Source of the DNA: Pseudonocardia sp. DSM 110487
GTDB lineage: Bacteria > Actinomycetota > Actinomycetes > Mycobacteriales > Pseudonocardiaceae
DNA: 64,000 nucleotides
Direction: 5' to 3'
NCBI RefSeq assembly: GCF_019468565.1
Contig: NZ_CP080521.1
Location: 7,936,001 to 8,000,000, forward strand
In this document: positions 50,360 through 58,524 of the stretch, in pieces
How positions within the stretch are numbered: the first letter of the stretch is position 1
Layout of the letters: the number at the start of each line of letters is the position of its first letter
Notes under the pieces: generated by a model
The model's database searches: none
What the model was told of the DNA's origin: nothing
What the model saw: only the letters and a program-made list of their open reading frames with translations
Program-made: the position numbers and the translations under genes

Positions 50360-51490
50360 ATGCGCGAGCTGCACTTCACCCGTGACCGGCGGCTGGCCTG
50401 GCACGAACGCGACGGACCCGCCCTGCAGGACCCGACCGACGCGATCGTGCGCCCGTTCGTCGCGGGCCGCTGCGACGGTGACACCCTCCCCCTGCACCGC
50501 AGGGTGTCGCGGGCGATGCAGGCCGGGTTGCGGCTCGGCGCCATCGACCCCGCCGTGGGCTCGATCTGCGGACCCGTCCCGTTCAAGGGACCGTTCGCGA
50601 TCGGCCACGAGTGCGTCGCCGAGGTCCTCGCCGTCGGCGACGACGTGCGTCACGTTCGGGCAGGCCAGACCGTGGTGGTGCCGTGGGCGGTCTCCTGCGG
50701 CACCTGCGAGCGGTGCCGGCGCGGGCTCACCGCCAAGTGCGCAACCACCACCGACACCACCCTCGCCGCGTTCGGGTTCGGTCCGGCCAGCGGGCCGTGG
50801 GGCGGAATGATCGCCGACGAGGTCCGCGTGCCCCACGCCGACCACATGCTCGTCCCCGTCCCCGCCGGCACCCCGGCGCTGCGCGTCGCCGCGGCCAGCG
50901 ACAACCTCGCCGACGCCTGGCGGACCGTCGTGCCCCCGCTCACCGAACGCGGAGGCGGCTCGGTACTCGTACTCGGCGGCGGGGCCAAGAGCATCGGCCT
51001 CTACGCCGCGGGCCTCGCCGTCGCACACGGAGCATCCGTGGTCGACTACCTCGACCGCAGCCCGGCCCGGCGGCAGATCGCCGAGACCTTCGGGGCCCGC
51101 GCCCACCCGTACCGTCGCGGCCCGGCCACGAACTCCGGCTACGACGTCGTGGTCGAGGCGACCTCCAGCACGTCCGGGCTCCAGCGGGCCGTCCGCGCTG
51201 TCGCGCCGGGAGGCATCTGCACCGCCGTCGGCTACTACATCGCCACTGCGACACCGGTGCCCGTGATGCACATGTACGCCACCGACGCCACCCTGCGCCT
51301 CGGCGTCTCGCACACCCGCGCGATCCTCCCCGACCTGCTCGGCTTCGTGCACCGCACCGGCTTCCCCGCCGAACGGGTCACCACCCTCACCGCCGACTGG
51401 GACGACGCCCCCACCGCCTACGCCGCCCGCACCACCAAGGTGGTGCTGCACCGCGACCGGATCACGGCCGAGGAGGCGCCGCCCTCGTGA
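50360..51490 (+). CDS. Zinc-dependent alcohol dehydrogenase
   Basis: 376 residues of the medium-chain dehydrogenase family. Catalytic zinc ligands: Cys in VAGRCDGDTLP near residue 38, and HE in FAIGHECVAEVLAVGDDV. Structural zinc site: CGTCERCRRGLTAKC. Nucleotide fold: VLVLGGGAKSIGLYAAGLAVAHGASVVDYLDRSPARR, whose acidic residue after the second strand favours NAD. It oxidises an alcohol or reduces an aldehyde of unknown identity. Single-gene unit under the divergent TetR protein. Confidence 0.94.
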   Translation: MRELHFTRDRRLAWHERDGPALQDPTDAIVRPFVAGRCDGDTLPLHRRVSRAMQAGLRLGAIDPAVGSICGPVPFKGPFAIGHECVAEVLAVGDDVRHVRAGQTVVVPWAVSCGTCERCRRGLTAKCATTTDTTLAAFGFGPASGPWGGMIADEVRVPHADHMLVPVPAGTPALRVAAASDNLADAWRTVVPPLTERGGGSVLVLGGGAKSIGLYAAGLAVAHGASVVDYLDRSPARRQIAETFGARAHPYRRGPATNSGYDVVVEATSSTSGLQRAVRAVAPGGICTAVGYYIATATPVPVMHMYATDATLRLGVSHTRAILPDLLGFVHRTGFPAERVTTLTADWDDAPTAYAARTTKVVLHRDRITAEEAPPS

Positions 51491-51505
51491 TGCGGCAAGG
51501 GACAT

Positions 51506-52288
51506 TCAGCCCTTCCGCCTCGCCCGCACCGGTACTCGGACGTCGTCGAGCTCCAGGATGGCTCGCTGCAGCAGCTGAGCCTCCCGGCTGGGCGCCACCC
51601 CCAGCTCGACATCGAGCCGAGACCACAGGTCGCGATACGCGCCCAGCGCCTCGGCACGCCGACCGGACCGGTAGAGCGCTTCGATCAGCCAGGCGTGCAG
51701 CGACTCGTTCAACGGATACCGGGCGACCAGCGAACGCAGCTCGGGAACGATCTCGTGGTGCCGGCCGAGGCTTCGCTTCGCCTGGATCCGGATGCTCTCC
51801 GCGCGCGCCCGCATCTCCTCGAGCCGGGTGACGTGGGCCGCCAGCACCTCACCCTTGTGCACGCTCGCCAATGCGGGGCCGCGCCACAACACGAGCGCCT
51901 CGGTGACCGATTTCAGCGCGGCCTCCGGGTCGTGGTCGATCTGCGCCCCCGCGCACTCGACCAGCCGCTCGAAGACCTTCTCGTCGACCTGTTCCGGTTC
52001 CACACAGATCTCGTAACCCCTCGACCTCGTCGCGAGCAGCTCCGCGCCGTTCGCGCCTTCGCGGCGCAGCCGGCGGCGCAGGTGGTAGACGTAGGTCTGC
52101 AGCGTGGGCATTGCAGTGGTCGGCGGTTGATCCCCCCACAGTTCTTCGATTATCGTTTCTACCGTCACCGTTTGGCCACATCGCGTTAACAAGAGCGCAA
52201 GAACCTGAGTGGCCTTCGATGCGGTGAAAGAAATAGAACGGCCTTCGTCAGTCACGACTTCCAGAGGTCCAAGAAGTGTGTACCTCAC
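51506..52288 (-). CDS. SARP-family transcriptional regulator
   Basis: 260 residues: an OmpR-like winged helix (YTLLGPLEVVTDEGRSISFTASKATQVLALLLTRCGQTVTVETIIEELWGDQPPTTAMPTLQTYVYHLRRRLRR) followed by a bacterial transcriptional activator domain (FERLVECAGAQIDHDPEAALKSVTEALVLWRGPALASVH to YRSGRRAEALGAYRDLWSRLDVELG). Small SARPs usually activate antibiotic gene clusters. GTG start at 52288 with GGGGGACG upstream gives the standard N-terminus; a longer in-frame reading to 52390 is less likely. The upstream region is A/T-richer than average. Confidence 0.92.
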   Translation of the reverse strand: MRYTLLGPLEVVTDEGRSISFTASKATQVLALLLTRCGQTVTVETIIEELWGDQPPTTAMPTLQTYVYHLRRRLRREGANGAELLATRSRGYEICVEPEQVDEKVFERLVECAGAQIDHDPEAALKSVTEALVLWRGPALASVHKGEVLAAHVTRLEEMRARAESIRIQAKRSLGRHHEIVPELRSLVARYPLNESLHAWLIEALYRSGRRAEALGAYRDLWSRLDVELGVAPSREAQLLQRAILELDDVRVPVRARRKG

Positions 52289-52476
52289 GGTCGTCCCCCT
52301 CAATGCAGTTTGCCCGGTTTCCCCGGTTTTCGAACATAGCAGGGGCAACCGCGCCACCGGCGTGAACTCCATCACAGCCGAATTGATCATTTAATTGTAG
52401 TTAACGAGGAGTGACGAGACGGGCGTCCGAAAATAGTTGCGGGGGACACTACTCGGACGTGTTTCAGCTAGGTTTC

Positions 52477-53145
52477 TCAAGCCCTGCCGACGATCGCGAA
52501 GACGGCCTGCCGTGCGACGTCGACGGGTATCGCGAACGCCCGATCGCCCGGCCGGCCGGCGCCGGGCGCAGCCGCCGAGGTGACCACACCGAGGACGTCG
52601 CCCTCCGCGTTGACGACGGGTGCGCCCGACGCGCCCGGTCCCAGGTCGGAGTCGAGCGCGATCACGGACTGCTCCGTACCGCCGGCAAGCGCCGCGCGCC
52701 GGTCCTTGGCGAGAAGCGTCGCCGGGGCGGCATCGTGCGGTGGGGCGCGCACGGCCAGCACGCGGTCACCCGGGCGAGCCTGCGCGAACCCGGACCGGGA
52801 GTGCATCGCCGGGATCTGCGGGCCGTCGAGCCGGATCGCGGCGATGTCCACCTCGGTGGAGCGGCCGAGCACAGTGGCGGCGCGGCGCGTGCCGTCGACG
52901 AGCACGACAGAGATCTCGGCGCCGTCGCCTGCCTCTGAGACGGCCTGGGCCGAGGTCACGACGATGCCGTCGATGCCGACCCGGAAGCCGGTGCCGCTGT
53001 GCCGCCCTTCCCCGACCTGCACCGAAACGACGCTGGGCAGAGCGTCCTGCACGGCCGGGTGCACGGCGTCGGCGGCGGGCGCAGGCGCCGCCCCGCCCGC
53101 GCAGCCCGCCAGCGCGACGAGGACGGCGGCGAGCAGCGCCCTCAT
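52477..53145 (-). CDS. Trypsin-like protease-fold lipoprotein, catalytic His replaced by Gln
   Basis: 222 residues: signal peptide with lipobox VALAGC (Cys15), then a trypsin-like domain (AVQDALPSVVSVQVGEGRHSGTGFRV). The Asp is present (STEVDIAAIRL, Asp100) and so is the Ser (GPGASGAPVVN, Ser173), but the block normally VTNAHVV reads VTSAQAVSEAG, putting Gln67 where the catalytic His belongs. It is therefore probably not a conventional serine protease and may be a binding protein at the cell surface. ATG overlaps the phosphatase stop as ATGA; third gene after DoxX. Confidence 0.85.
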   Translation of the reverse strand: MRALLAAVLVALAGCAGGAAPAPAADAVHPAVQDALPSVVSVQVGEGRHSGTGFRVGIDGIVVTSAQAVSEAGDGAEISVVLVDGTRRAATVLGRSTEVDIAAIRLDGPQIPAMHSRSGFAQARPGDRVLAVRAPPHDAAPATLLAKDRRAALAGGTEQSVIALDSDLGPGASGAPVVNAEGDVLGVVTSAAAPGAGRPGDRAFAIPVDVARQAVFAIVGRA

Positions 53146-53810
53146 GCCAGACCGGCCCACTCTTCCGGCGCGACGGTGCCCAGGTTCACGATCCGGCCGC
53201 CGACGAGCTCGTAGACGACAGCCTCGCCCTCGCCCAGCACCGTGCCGTCGAGGGCGTCCGCGAAGAGCTGGTGCACGATCATGACGGTGTTCCGGTCGGG
53301 CGCAGCGGGCAGCCGCTCGTGGATCAGGCCGCGCAGCCGCTCGCCCGCCAGTGCGCGCTTGCCGGCGTCGGGCGGCCAGACCGCGCGACCGTCGATCGCG
53401 TCGGCCGCTTCCACCCGCCCGAAGGCGAGCCGCCCGGTGTCCATCGCCCGGCAGTAGACGCTGCTCAGCACGTCGCCGATCGGGATGCCCAGCTCGCGGA
53501 TCGCCGCGCCCATCGCCTCCGCCTCGGCCCGCCCCTCGGCCGAGAGGTTCCGCTGCGTGGAGCAGTCGGCGATGTCGATCGGGTCGGCGTCCTGAGCGCT
53601 GTCGGTGCGCCCGTGCCGGACGACGATCGCGAGTCCGCCTGCCCGCAACCTGCCGACCAGCGCGCCTGGCGTGAGCTCGGCGGACCGCTCGACGGTGGCG
53701 GCGACGCTCGGCCCTGCCGCGGTGGCGCCGCCACCGATGCTCTCCGGCGGACCGGAGCACCCCGCGATCGCGATCGTTCCGGCGAGGAGCAGGGCCACGA
53801 GCCCTCTCAT
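53142..53810 (-). CDS. Histidine phosphatase family lipoprotein
   Basis: 222 residues: signal peptide with lipobox AIAGC (Cys18), a low-complexity linker, then a phosphoglycerate-mutase-like fold with the RHG motif VVRHGRTD (His66), the region SSVYCRAMDTGRLAFG and the second catalytic His180 in VMIVHQLFADAL. It should remove phosphate from an extracytoplasmic substrate, not identified. Between the DoxX gene (13 bp gap) and the protease-like gene (ATGA overlap), so the three form an operon of membrane and surface proteins. Confidence 0.9.
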   Translation of the reverse strand: MRGLVALLLAGTIAIAGCSGPPESIGGGATAAGPSVAATVERSAELTPGALVGRLRAGGLAIVVRHGRTDSAQDADPIDIADCSTQRNLSAEGRAEAEAMGAAIRELGIPIGDVLSSVYCRAMDTGRLAFGRVEAADAIDGRAVWPPDAGKRALAGERLRGLIHERLPAAPDRNTVMIVHQLFADALDGTVLGEGEAVVYELVGGRIVNLGTVAPEEWAGLA

Positions 53811-53823
53811 CGCGGCCGACAGC

Positions 53824-54306
53824 TCAGGCGCCCTGGCTGACCGCGGAGGTGGCGACAGGCGCGCCCGCCGCCCGGGTGGCGATCAGGTAGTCGAGGCTGA
53901 AGCGGCCAGGGCCCGCGAGCACGATGGCGAGCGACGCCGCCCCCATGATGAGCGCGAACCCCGAGCCGCTGCCGTCCTGCCCGATCGGGATCTGCTCCCC
54001 CGCGTGCACGAAGACCAGCGCACCCGCCATCACCACGACCATGCCGAGGCTGACGAGCCGGCTGACCAGACCCGCGATCAGCGCAAGCCCGCCGAGGAAC
54101 TGCACGTAGGCGGCGAACGGCGCGCTGAGGGCCGGAAGCGGGATGCCCGCCTCGCGGTAGTTCTCGACATTGCTGGACACGCCTGCCTCGAAAATGTCAC
54201 CCGCACCGTGCACCACGAAGATTATCCCGACGATCGCCCGCAGGACGAGCAGGCTGATGTCGTTGGCGACGGGCACCTGCTCGGCGAGATAGCGCAGCTT
54301 TCCCAT
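53824..54306 (-). CDS. DoxX-family membrane protein
   Basis: 160 residues with four hydrophobic segments and the DoxX pattern LLVLRAIVGIIFVVHGAGDIFEAG, FLGGLALIAGLVSRLVSLGMVVVMAGALVFVHAG and GFALIMGAASLAIVLAGPGRFSLDYLI. Family members are quinone- or thiol-linked membrane proteins tied to redox stress. First gene of the three-gene minus-strand operon; ATG at 54306 follows AAGGACAT. A palindrome upstream and a divergent TetR gene point to repression control. Confidence 0.92.
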   Translation of the reverse strand: MGKLRYLAEQVPVANDISLLVLRAIVGIIFVVHGAGDIFEAGVSSNVENYREAGIPLPALSAPFAAYVQFLGGLALIAGLVSRLVSLGMVVVMAGALVFVHAGEQIPIGQDGSGSGFALIMGAASLAIVLAGPGRFSLDYLIATRAAGAPVATSAVSQGA

Positions 54307-54374
54307 GATGTCCTTCCGGTCGCTCCGAATCGATGGTTCCTTGCGATCAGCGCTCGCCGTCGAGCCCGAACATC

Positions 54375-54391
54375 CAGTGTGAGTATCACTG
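54375..54391. promoter_or_regulatory. Palindrome between DoxX operon and TetR gene
   Basis: CAGTG-tgagtat-CACTG, five-base perfect arms. Located midway in the 156-bp divergent region. Probable operator of the adjoining TetR protein. Confidence 0.6.
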
Positions 54392-54462
54392 AACTGGACA
54401 AAACGGTATCGACGCTACTCGCGGCTTGTCAATCCCCGGCTCCGGGGGGCTAGCATCGATCC

Positions 54463-55179
54463 ATGACAGCGGACCGGCCGCACGGCACCAGGATGCGGAT
54501 CCTGCGGGCCGCGCTCGATCTGCTCACCGACGGCGGCACCGAAGCGGTCTCCACCCGCGCCGTCAGCGCGCGCGCCGGCGTGCAACAGCCGGCCCTCTAC
54601 CGCCTGTTCGGCGACAAGCGCGGCCTGCTCGAAGCACTCGCGAGCTTCGGGTTCGAGCGCTACCTCGCCCAGAAGGAGATCGCGCACGCCGCAACGGGCA
54701 ACCCCCTCGACGACCTGCGTGCCGGTTGGGACGCTCACGTCGCCTTCGGAGTGGACCACCCCGGCCTCTACCAGCTCATGTACGGCACGGTGCACTCCGG
54801 GCAGCGTTCCGCCGCCGCGAAGGAGGCCTACGAGGGTCTGCTCGCCGTGATGCGGAAGCTCGCGGCGCTCGGTGCCCTTCGGACCCCTCCCGACGTGGCC
54901 GCACAGATGATCCAGTCGGCGGCCATCGGCGTGACGCTCCGGCTCATCGCGTCGGACGGCGACCCGGCCAGTGACGATCTGTCGCCCGGTGTCCGCGACG
55001 CCATCCTCGCCGCGATCCTCGTCGACCCCGCCGCCGACGACCACACCGCCGAGTCCGACACCCTCGCGGCGCGCGCGATGAGCCTGGACAGCCGCCTCGC
55101 CGATCAGCCCGGCCACCTCACCCCGACGGAAGCGGCGCTCCTGCGCGAATGGCTGCGCCGCCTCGCCACCCGGCACTGA
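54463..55179 (+). CDS. TetR-family regulator
   Basis: 238 residues: HTH HGTRMRILRAALDLLTDGGTEAVSTRAVSARAGVQQPALYRLFGDKRGLLEALASFGFERYLAQK, then a C-terminal ligand domain with GWDAHVAFGVDHPGLYQLMYG (WHG-like) and AQMIQSAAIGVTLRLIA. Divergent from the DoxX operon, which it likely represses, and convergent with the biotin carrier gene 13 bp away. Longer than average because of a charged tail of about 50 residues. Confidence 0.93.
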   Translation: MTADRPHGTRMRILRAALDLLTDGGTEAVSTRAVSARAGVQQPALYRLFGDKRGLLEALASFGFERYLAQKEIAHAATGNPLDDLRAGWDAHVAFGVDHPGLYQLMYGTVHSGQRSAAAKEAYEGLLAVMRKLAALGALRTPPDVAAQMIQSAAIGVTLRLIASDGDPASDDLSPGVRDAILAAILVDPAADDHTAESDTLAARAMSLDSRLADQPGHLTPTEAALLREWLRRLATRH

Positions 55180-55192
55180 AGTCGACACGCGT

Positions 55193-55681
55193 TCACTCTT
55201 CGGGTTCGAGGGCGAACAACGCCTCGTCGTACTCGACGTGCTCGCCGTCCTCCTTCAGGACCTCGACGATCGTCCCGCCGGCCTCGGCGTGCACCGGGAC
55301 CATGAGCTTCATGATCTCGACGATGGCGACCTGCTGGCCCACGCGCACGCTGTCCCCGACGTCGACGAACGGCTTCGCGCCCGGTTCCGGTGAGCGGTAG
55401 AAGACGCCAACGGCCGGGGCGCGCACGGTGAGCCGCTCGGTGACCGTCTCCCCGGCCCGTGCGTCGTCGCCGGCCGCGATCGCGCCGTGAGCGTCGCCGT
55501 CGACGACCCCGGTCGCCGTGCCGTTCACCGGCCACTCGGCCTCCACGACGACCCCGCCCGCGTGGATGCGCAGCGCGCTGGGCGGGTGCCGGAGCGCCGC
55601 CAGGAGCTGCACCGCGTTGCCCCGGACGAGCTCGAGGACCGCGCGCACTTCGGACTCGGGAGTGCCTGCGTCCTGACTCAT
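55193..55681 (-). CDS. accB: Acetyl-CoA carboxylase biotin carboxyl carrier protein
   Basis: 162 residues. An N-terminal region of about 75 residues (VRAVLELVRGNAVQLLAALRHPPSALRIHAGGVVVEAEW) is followed by a linker and the biotinyl domain APAVGVFYRSPEPGAKPFVDVGDSVRVGQQVAIVEIMKLMVPVHAEAGGTIVEVLKEDGEHVEYDEALFALEP. The biotin-accepting residue is Lys125 in EIMKLM. The protein carries CO2 between the AccC and AccDA products encoded nearby to make malonyl-CoA. Its gene lies 24 bp after the ketoreductase gene in one operon, linking malonyl-CoA supply to polyketide synthesis. Confidence 0.93.
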   Translation of the reverse strand: MSQDAGTPESEVRAVLELVRGNAVQLLAALRHPPSALRIHAGGVVVEAEWPVNGTATGVVDGDAHGAIAAGDDARAGETVTERLTVRAPAVGVFYRSPEPGAKPFVDVGDSVRVGQQVAIVEIMKLMVPVHAEAGGTIVEVLKEDGEHVEYDEALFALEPEE

Positions 55682-55705
55682 GATTCCCCTGGTTCCCGTC
55701 CGCGA

Positions 55706-56488
55706 TCAGTAGTTGCCGAGCCCGCCGCAGACGTTGAGCGCCTGCGCGGTCACCGCGGCGGCGCCGTCGCCGACGAGGTACTGGACCATCGCCGCGACCT
55801 CGGCCGGCTCGACGTAGCGGCCGATCGGGGCGCGCGCGCTGATCCTGGCGAACGCCTCCTGCGTGTCGACGCCCCAGATGCCGGCGTAGTGCTCCCGCAC
55901 CCGCTCGGCCATCGGCGTCTCGACGAAGCCGGGACAGACCGCGTTGACGGTGATGCCGGTCCTGGCCAGCTCGAGGCCGAGCGCTTTGGTGAACCCGACG
56001 ACCCCGTGCTTCGAGGCCGAGTAGGGCGCGGCGTGCACGACGCCCTGCTTGCCGCCGGTCGAGGCGATGTTGATCACGCGGCCGCTGCTCTTCTCGAGCA
56101 TGCCGCCCTCGTTGAGCACGGCCTTCGTGACGAGGAAGACGCTGTTGAGGTTCACGTTGATCACGTCGAACCAGAGCTCGTCGGCGATCTGGGCCGTGGC
56201 CCCGCCGCCAGGGCGGCCCGCGTTGTTCACGAGGATGTCGATCGGGCCGTACCGCTCGACGGCCACGCCCACGAACTGCCGGACCTGCTCGGGAGATGTC
56301 ACGTCGCACGCCTGCCCGTCGGCCTCGAAGCCGTCGTTCTGCAGGTCCTTGACGGTGGTCTCGACGGCGTCCGCCCGGCGGGAGCACAGGTAGACCCGGT
56401 TCCCGGTGCCGGCGAGTGACCTCGCGATCTCCAGACCGATCCCGCTCGTGGCCCCGGTGACCACCGCAACCCTGTCACGCGACTCCAT
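55706..56488 (-). CDS. Aromatic polyketide ketoreductase (ActIII-like SDR)
   Basis: 260 residues. NADPH loop VTGATSGIGLEIARSLAG, NNAGRPGGGATAQIADELW, catalytic Ser in INIASTGGKQGVVHA, Tyr-Lys in YSASKHGVVGF, and the ending AAVTAQALNVCGGLGNY. The PGG motif and the C-terminal sequence are those of the C-9 ketoreductases of type II polyketide synthases such as actinorhodin KR. It should reduce one carbonyl of a nascent poly-beta-ketone. ATG at 56488 follows GGAGGGGAACGAGC. Co-transcribed with the biotin carrier gene. Confidence 0.95.
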   Translation of the reverse strand: MESRDRVAVVTGATSGIGLEIARSLAGTGNRVYLCSRRADAVETTVKDLQNDGFEADGQACDVTSPEQVRQFVGVAVERYGPIDILVNNAGRPGGGATAQIADELWFDVINVNLNSVFLVTKAVLNEGGMLEKSSGRVINIASTGGKQGVVHAAPYSASKHGVVGFTKALGLELARTGITVNAVCPGFVETPMAERVREHYAGIWGVDTQEAFARISARAPIGRYVEPAEVAAMVQYLVGDGAAAVTAQALNVCGGLGNY

Positions 56489-56660
56489 GCTCGTTCCCCT
56501 CCGGCCGTCCATCTCAGCGACGAGAACCAGGCTGGTCGAGCGGCCTAGAAACGCGCTCGAAGCGTCCTTGTGCCGATGATCGGCCTACTAGGGCGCTGCG
56601 AGCCGGCCACGTCAGCGTGGGTCCGTACGGCAGGTCGTCGACATCGCGGAGGTAGCCCCA

Positions 56661-57083
56661 GTGACGAGCAGCGCTTATGCCCACGCGGATCTCTACGCGG
56701 AGGTCCAGCACTTCTACGCCCGCCAGATGCAGCTCCTCGACGCGCGCAAGCTCGAGGGCTACGCGGACACGTTCACCGAGGACGCCGAGTTCGGCCACAC
56801 CCCCGGCCGGGAGCCTGCGCGTACGCGGGCCGGCATCCTCCGCGACCTCCACGAGGTGCACAAGCGGTTCGACGAGGACCCGCAGCAGCGTCGCCACGTG
56901 TTCACGATGGTCGACATCGACCCCGACGCGGACGGCACGATCCGGTCCACCTGCTACGCGCTGGTCCTGACCACCCGTCCCGGCTCCGGGCCGGAGCTGG
57001 TGCGCAACTGCGTCGTGCACGACGTGCTGGTGCGCGAAGAGGGCGAACTACGGAACAGGTCCCGCCACGTGGAGCACGACTAA
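56661..57083 (+). CDS. NTF2/SnoaL-like protein (ActVI-ORFA type)
   Basis: 140 residues forming a cone-shaped NTF2-like fold: AEVQHFYARQMQLLDARKLEGYADTFTEDAEFGHTPGRE followed by TRAGILRDLHEVHKRFDEDPQQRRHVFTMVDIDPDADGTIRSTCYALVLTT. Small proteins of this sort recur in aromatic polyketide clusters, where they assist pyran-ring or cyclisation steps. GTG start at 56661 with a strong GGAGGT. Divergent from the ketoreductase operon, convergent with accC, ending near a strong hairpin. Confidence 0.88.
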   Translation: MTSSAYAHADLYAEVQHFYARQMQLLDARKLEGYADTFTEDAEFGHTPGREPARTRAGILRDLHEVHKRFDEDPQQRRHVFTMVDIDPDADGTIRSTCYALVLTTRPGSGPELVRNCVVHDVLVREEGELRNRSRHVEHD

Positions 57084-57100
57084 CCGGCGGTGCACACCTC

Positions 57101-57142
57101 CCGTCCACCGTGCACACGTCCTGCCGTGTGCACGGTGGACGG
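57101..57142. terminator. Two-way terminator hairpin, 18-bp perfect stem
   Basis: CCGTCCACCGTGCACACG and its exact complement around loop TCCTGC, between the convergent NTF2-like and accC genes. Shorter related words (GTGCACAC, GTGCACCG) on either side suggest extra minor pairing. Confidence 0.8.
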
Positions 57143-57165
57143 TTGCTGTGCACCGTCCGGTAGGG

Positions 57166-58512
57166 CTACGGCCCGAGCAGCTCGTCCACCAGTCTCGTCG
57201 AGTGCGCCGCCGCCGCGAAGCGCTCGTCGGACAGCACCGTCTGCAGGAAGTCGATCGTCGTGCGGATGCGGTCGCCCTCGATCACGAACTCGCCGAGCGC
57301 GCGCTGCATCCGCGCGATCGCCCCGTCCCGGTCCGGCGCCCACACGACGAGCTTCGCGATCATCGAGTCGTAGTGGGGCGGCACGACGTAGCCGGGACAG
57401 GCGTGCGTGTCGACGCGAACGAACGGCCCGCCGGGCGGTTCGAACCGGTCGAGCCGGCCGGGTGCAGGCGCGAACTGGGCTGTCGGATCCTCGGCGTTGA
57501 CCCGGCACTCTATGGCCACGCCCCGCGGGACCACCTCGGCCGGGTCCAGCGCGAGCGGGTGGCGCGCCGCGATCGCGATCTGCTCCCGCACCAGGTCGAC
57601 CCCGGTGACCATCTCGGTCACGGGGTGCTCGACCTGGATGCGGCAGTTGACCTCCATGAAGTAGTAGCTGCCGTCGGGGGCGAGGAGGAACTCCCACGTC
57701 CCGGCGCCGACGTAGCCCGCGACGACCGCCCCGTCGACCGCGGAGGCCCCGATGCGCTCGGCGAGCCCGGCGGGCAGCGCGGGCGCAGGGGTCTCCTCGA
57801 TCAGCTTCTGGTGCCGCCGCTGCACCGTGCAGTCCCGCGCCCCGAGGTGGATCGCCTTCCCCTGGGTGTCGGCGAGCACCTGCACCTCGACGTGCCGCGC
57901 GTGCTCGAGGTACTTCTCGACGTAGACCCGGCCGTCGGCGAAGAGCATCTGCGCGTTCGCCTGGGTGCGCTGGAACTCGTCGGCGAACGCGTCCGGGTCC
58001 CGGACGACCGACATGCCCCGGCCGCCGCCACCCGCCACCGCCTTGATGATGACGGGGAAGCCGATCTCGGCGGCGAGCTCGCGGGCCTCGTCGACGTCGA
58101 GCGGGTCCACGCTTCCCGGCAACAGTGGCAACCCGGCCTTCGCCATGATCGCGCGGGCGGACGACTTGTCGCCCAGCGCCGCCATGACGTCCGCGGGCGG
58201 ACCGATGAGCGTGATCCCGAGGGACGCACAAGCGTCGGCGAAATCCGGGGACTCCGACAGGAAGCCGTAGCCGGGGTGGATCGCGTCCGCCCCGGTCTGC
58301 TCAGCCGCCTGCAGCACGGCCGCCGCGTTCAGGTAGCTCTGCCCCGCCGCGCCGGGGCCGATCAGCACGGTCTCGTCGGCGAACCGGGTGACGGCGGATC
58401 CCCGGTCCGGTGTGGAGCAGATCGCCACCGTGGGGATCCCCAGCTCCCGGCACGTGCGGGCGACGCGCAGGGCGATCTCGCCCCGGTTCGCGATCAGGAT
58501 CTTGTCGAACAC
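57166..58512 (-). CDS. accC: Acetyl-CoA carboxylase biotin carboxylase subunit
   Basis: 448 residues, full length for AccC. MFDKILIANRGEIALRVARTCRELGIPTVAI opens the N-domain, HPGYGFLSE and the ATP-grasp loop KAVAGGGGRGMSVV follow, and the catalytic region includes FMEVNCRIQVEHPVTEMVTGVDLVREQI. It carboxylates biotin on the AccB carrier with ATP and bicarbonate. GTG start 12 bp after the accDA stop. Last gene of the operon that begins with the flavin oxygenase at 61359. Confidence 0.96.
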   Translation of the reverse strand: MFDKILIANRGEIALRVARTCRELGIPTVAICSTPDRGSAVTRFADETVLIGPGAAGQSYLNAAAVLQAAEQTGADAIHPGYGFLSESPDFADACASLGITLIGPPADVMAALGDKSSARAIMAKAGLPLLPGSVDPLDVDEARELAAEIGFPVIIKAVAGGGGRGMSVVRDPDAFADEFQRTQANAQMLFADGRVYVEKYLEHARHVEVQVLADTQGKAIHLGARDCTVQRRHQKLIEETPAPALPAGLAERIGASAVDGAVVAGYVGAGTWEFLLAPDGSYYFMEVNCRIQVEHPVTEMVTGVDLVREQIAIAARHPLALDPAEVVPRGVAIECRVNAEDPTAQFAPAPGRLDRFEPPGGPFVRVDTHACPGYVVPPHYDSMIAKLVVWAPDRDGAIARMQRALGEFVIEGDRIRTTIDFLQTVLSDERFAAAAHSTRLVDELLGP

Positions 58513-58524
58513 GTCGCGGCCCGC

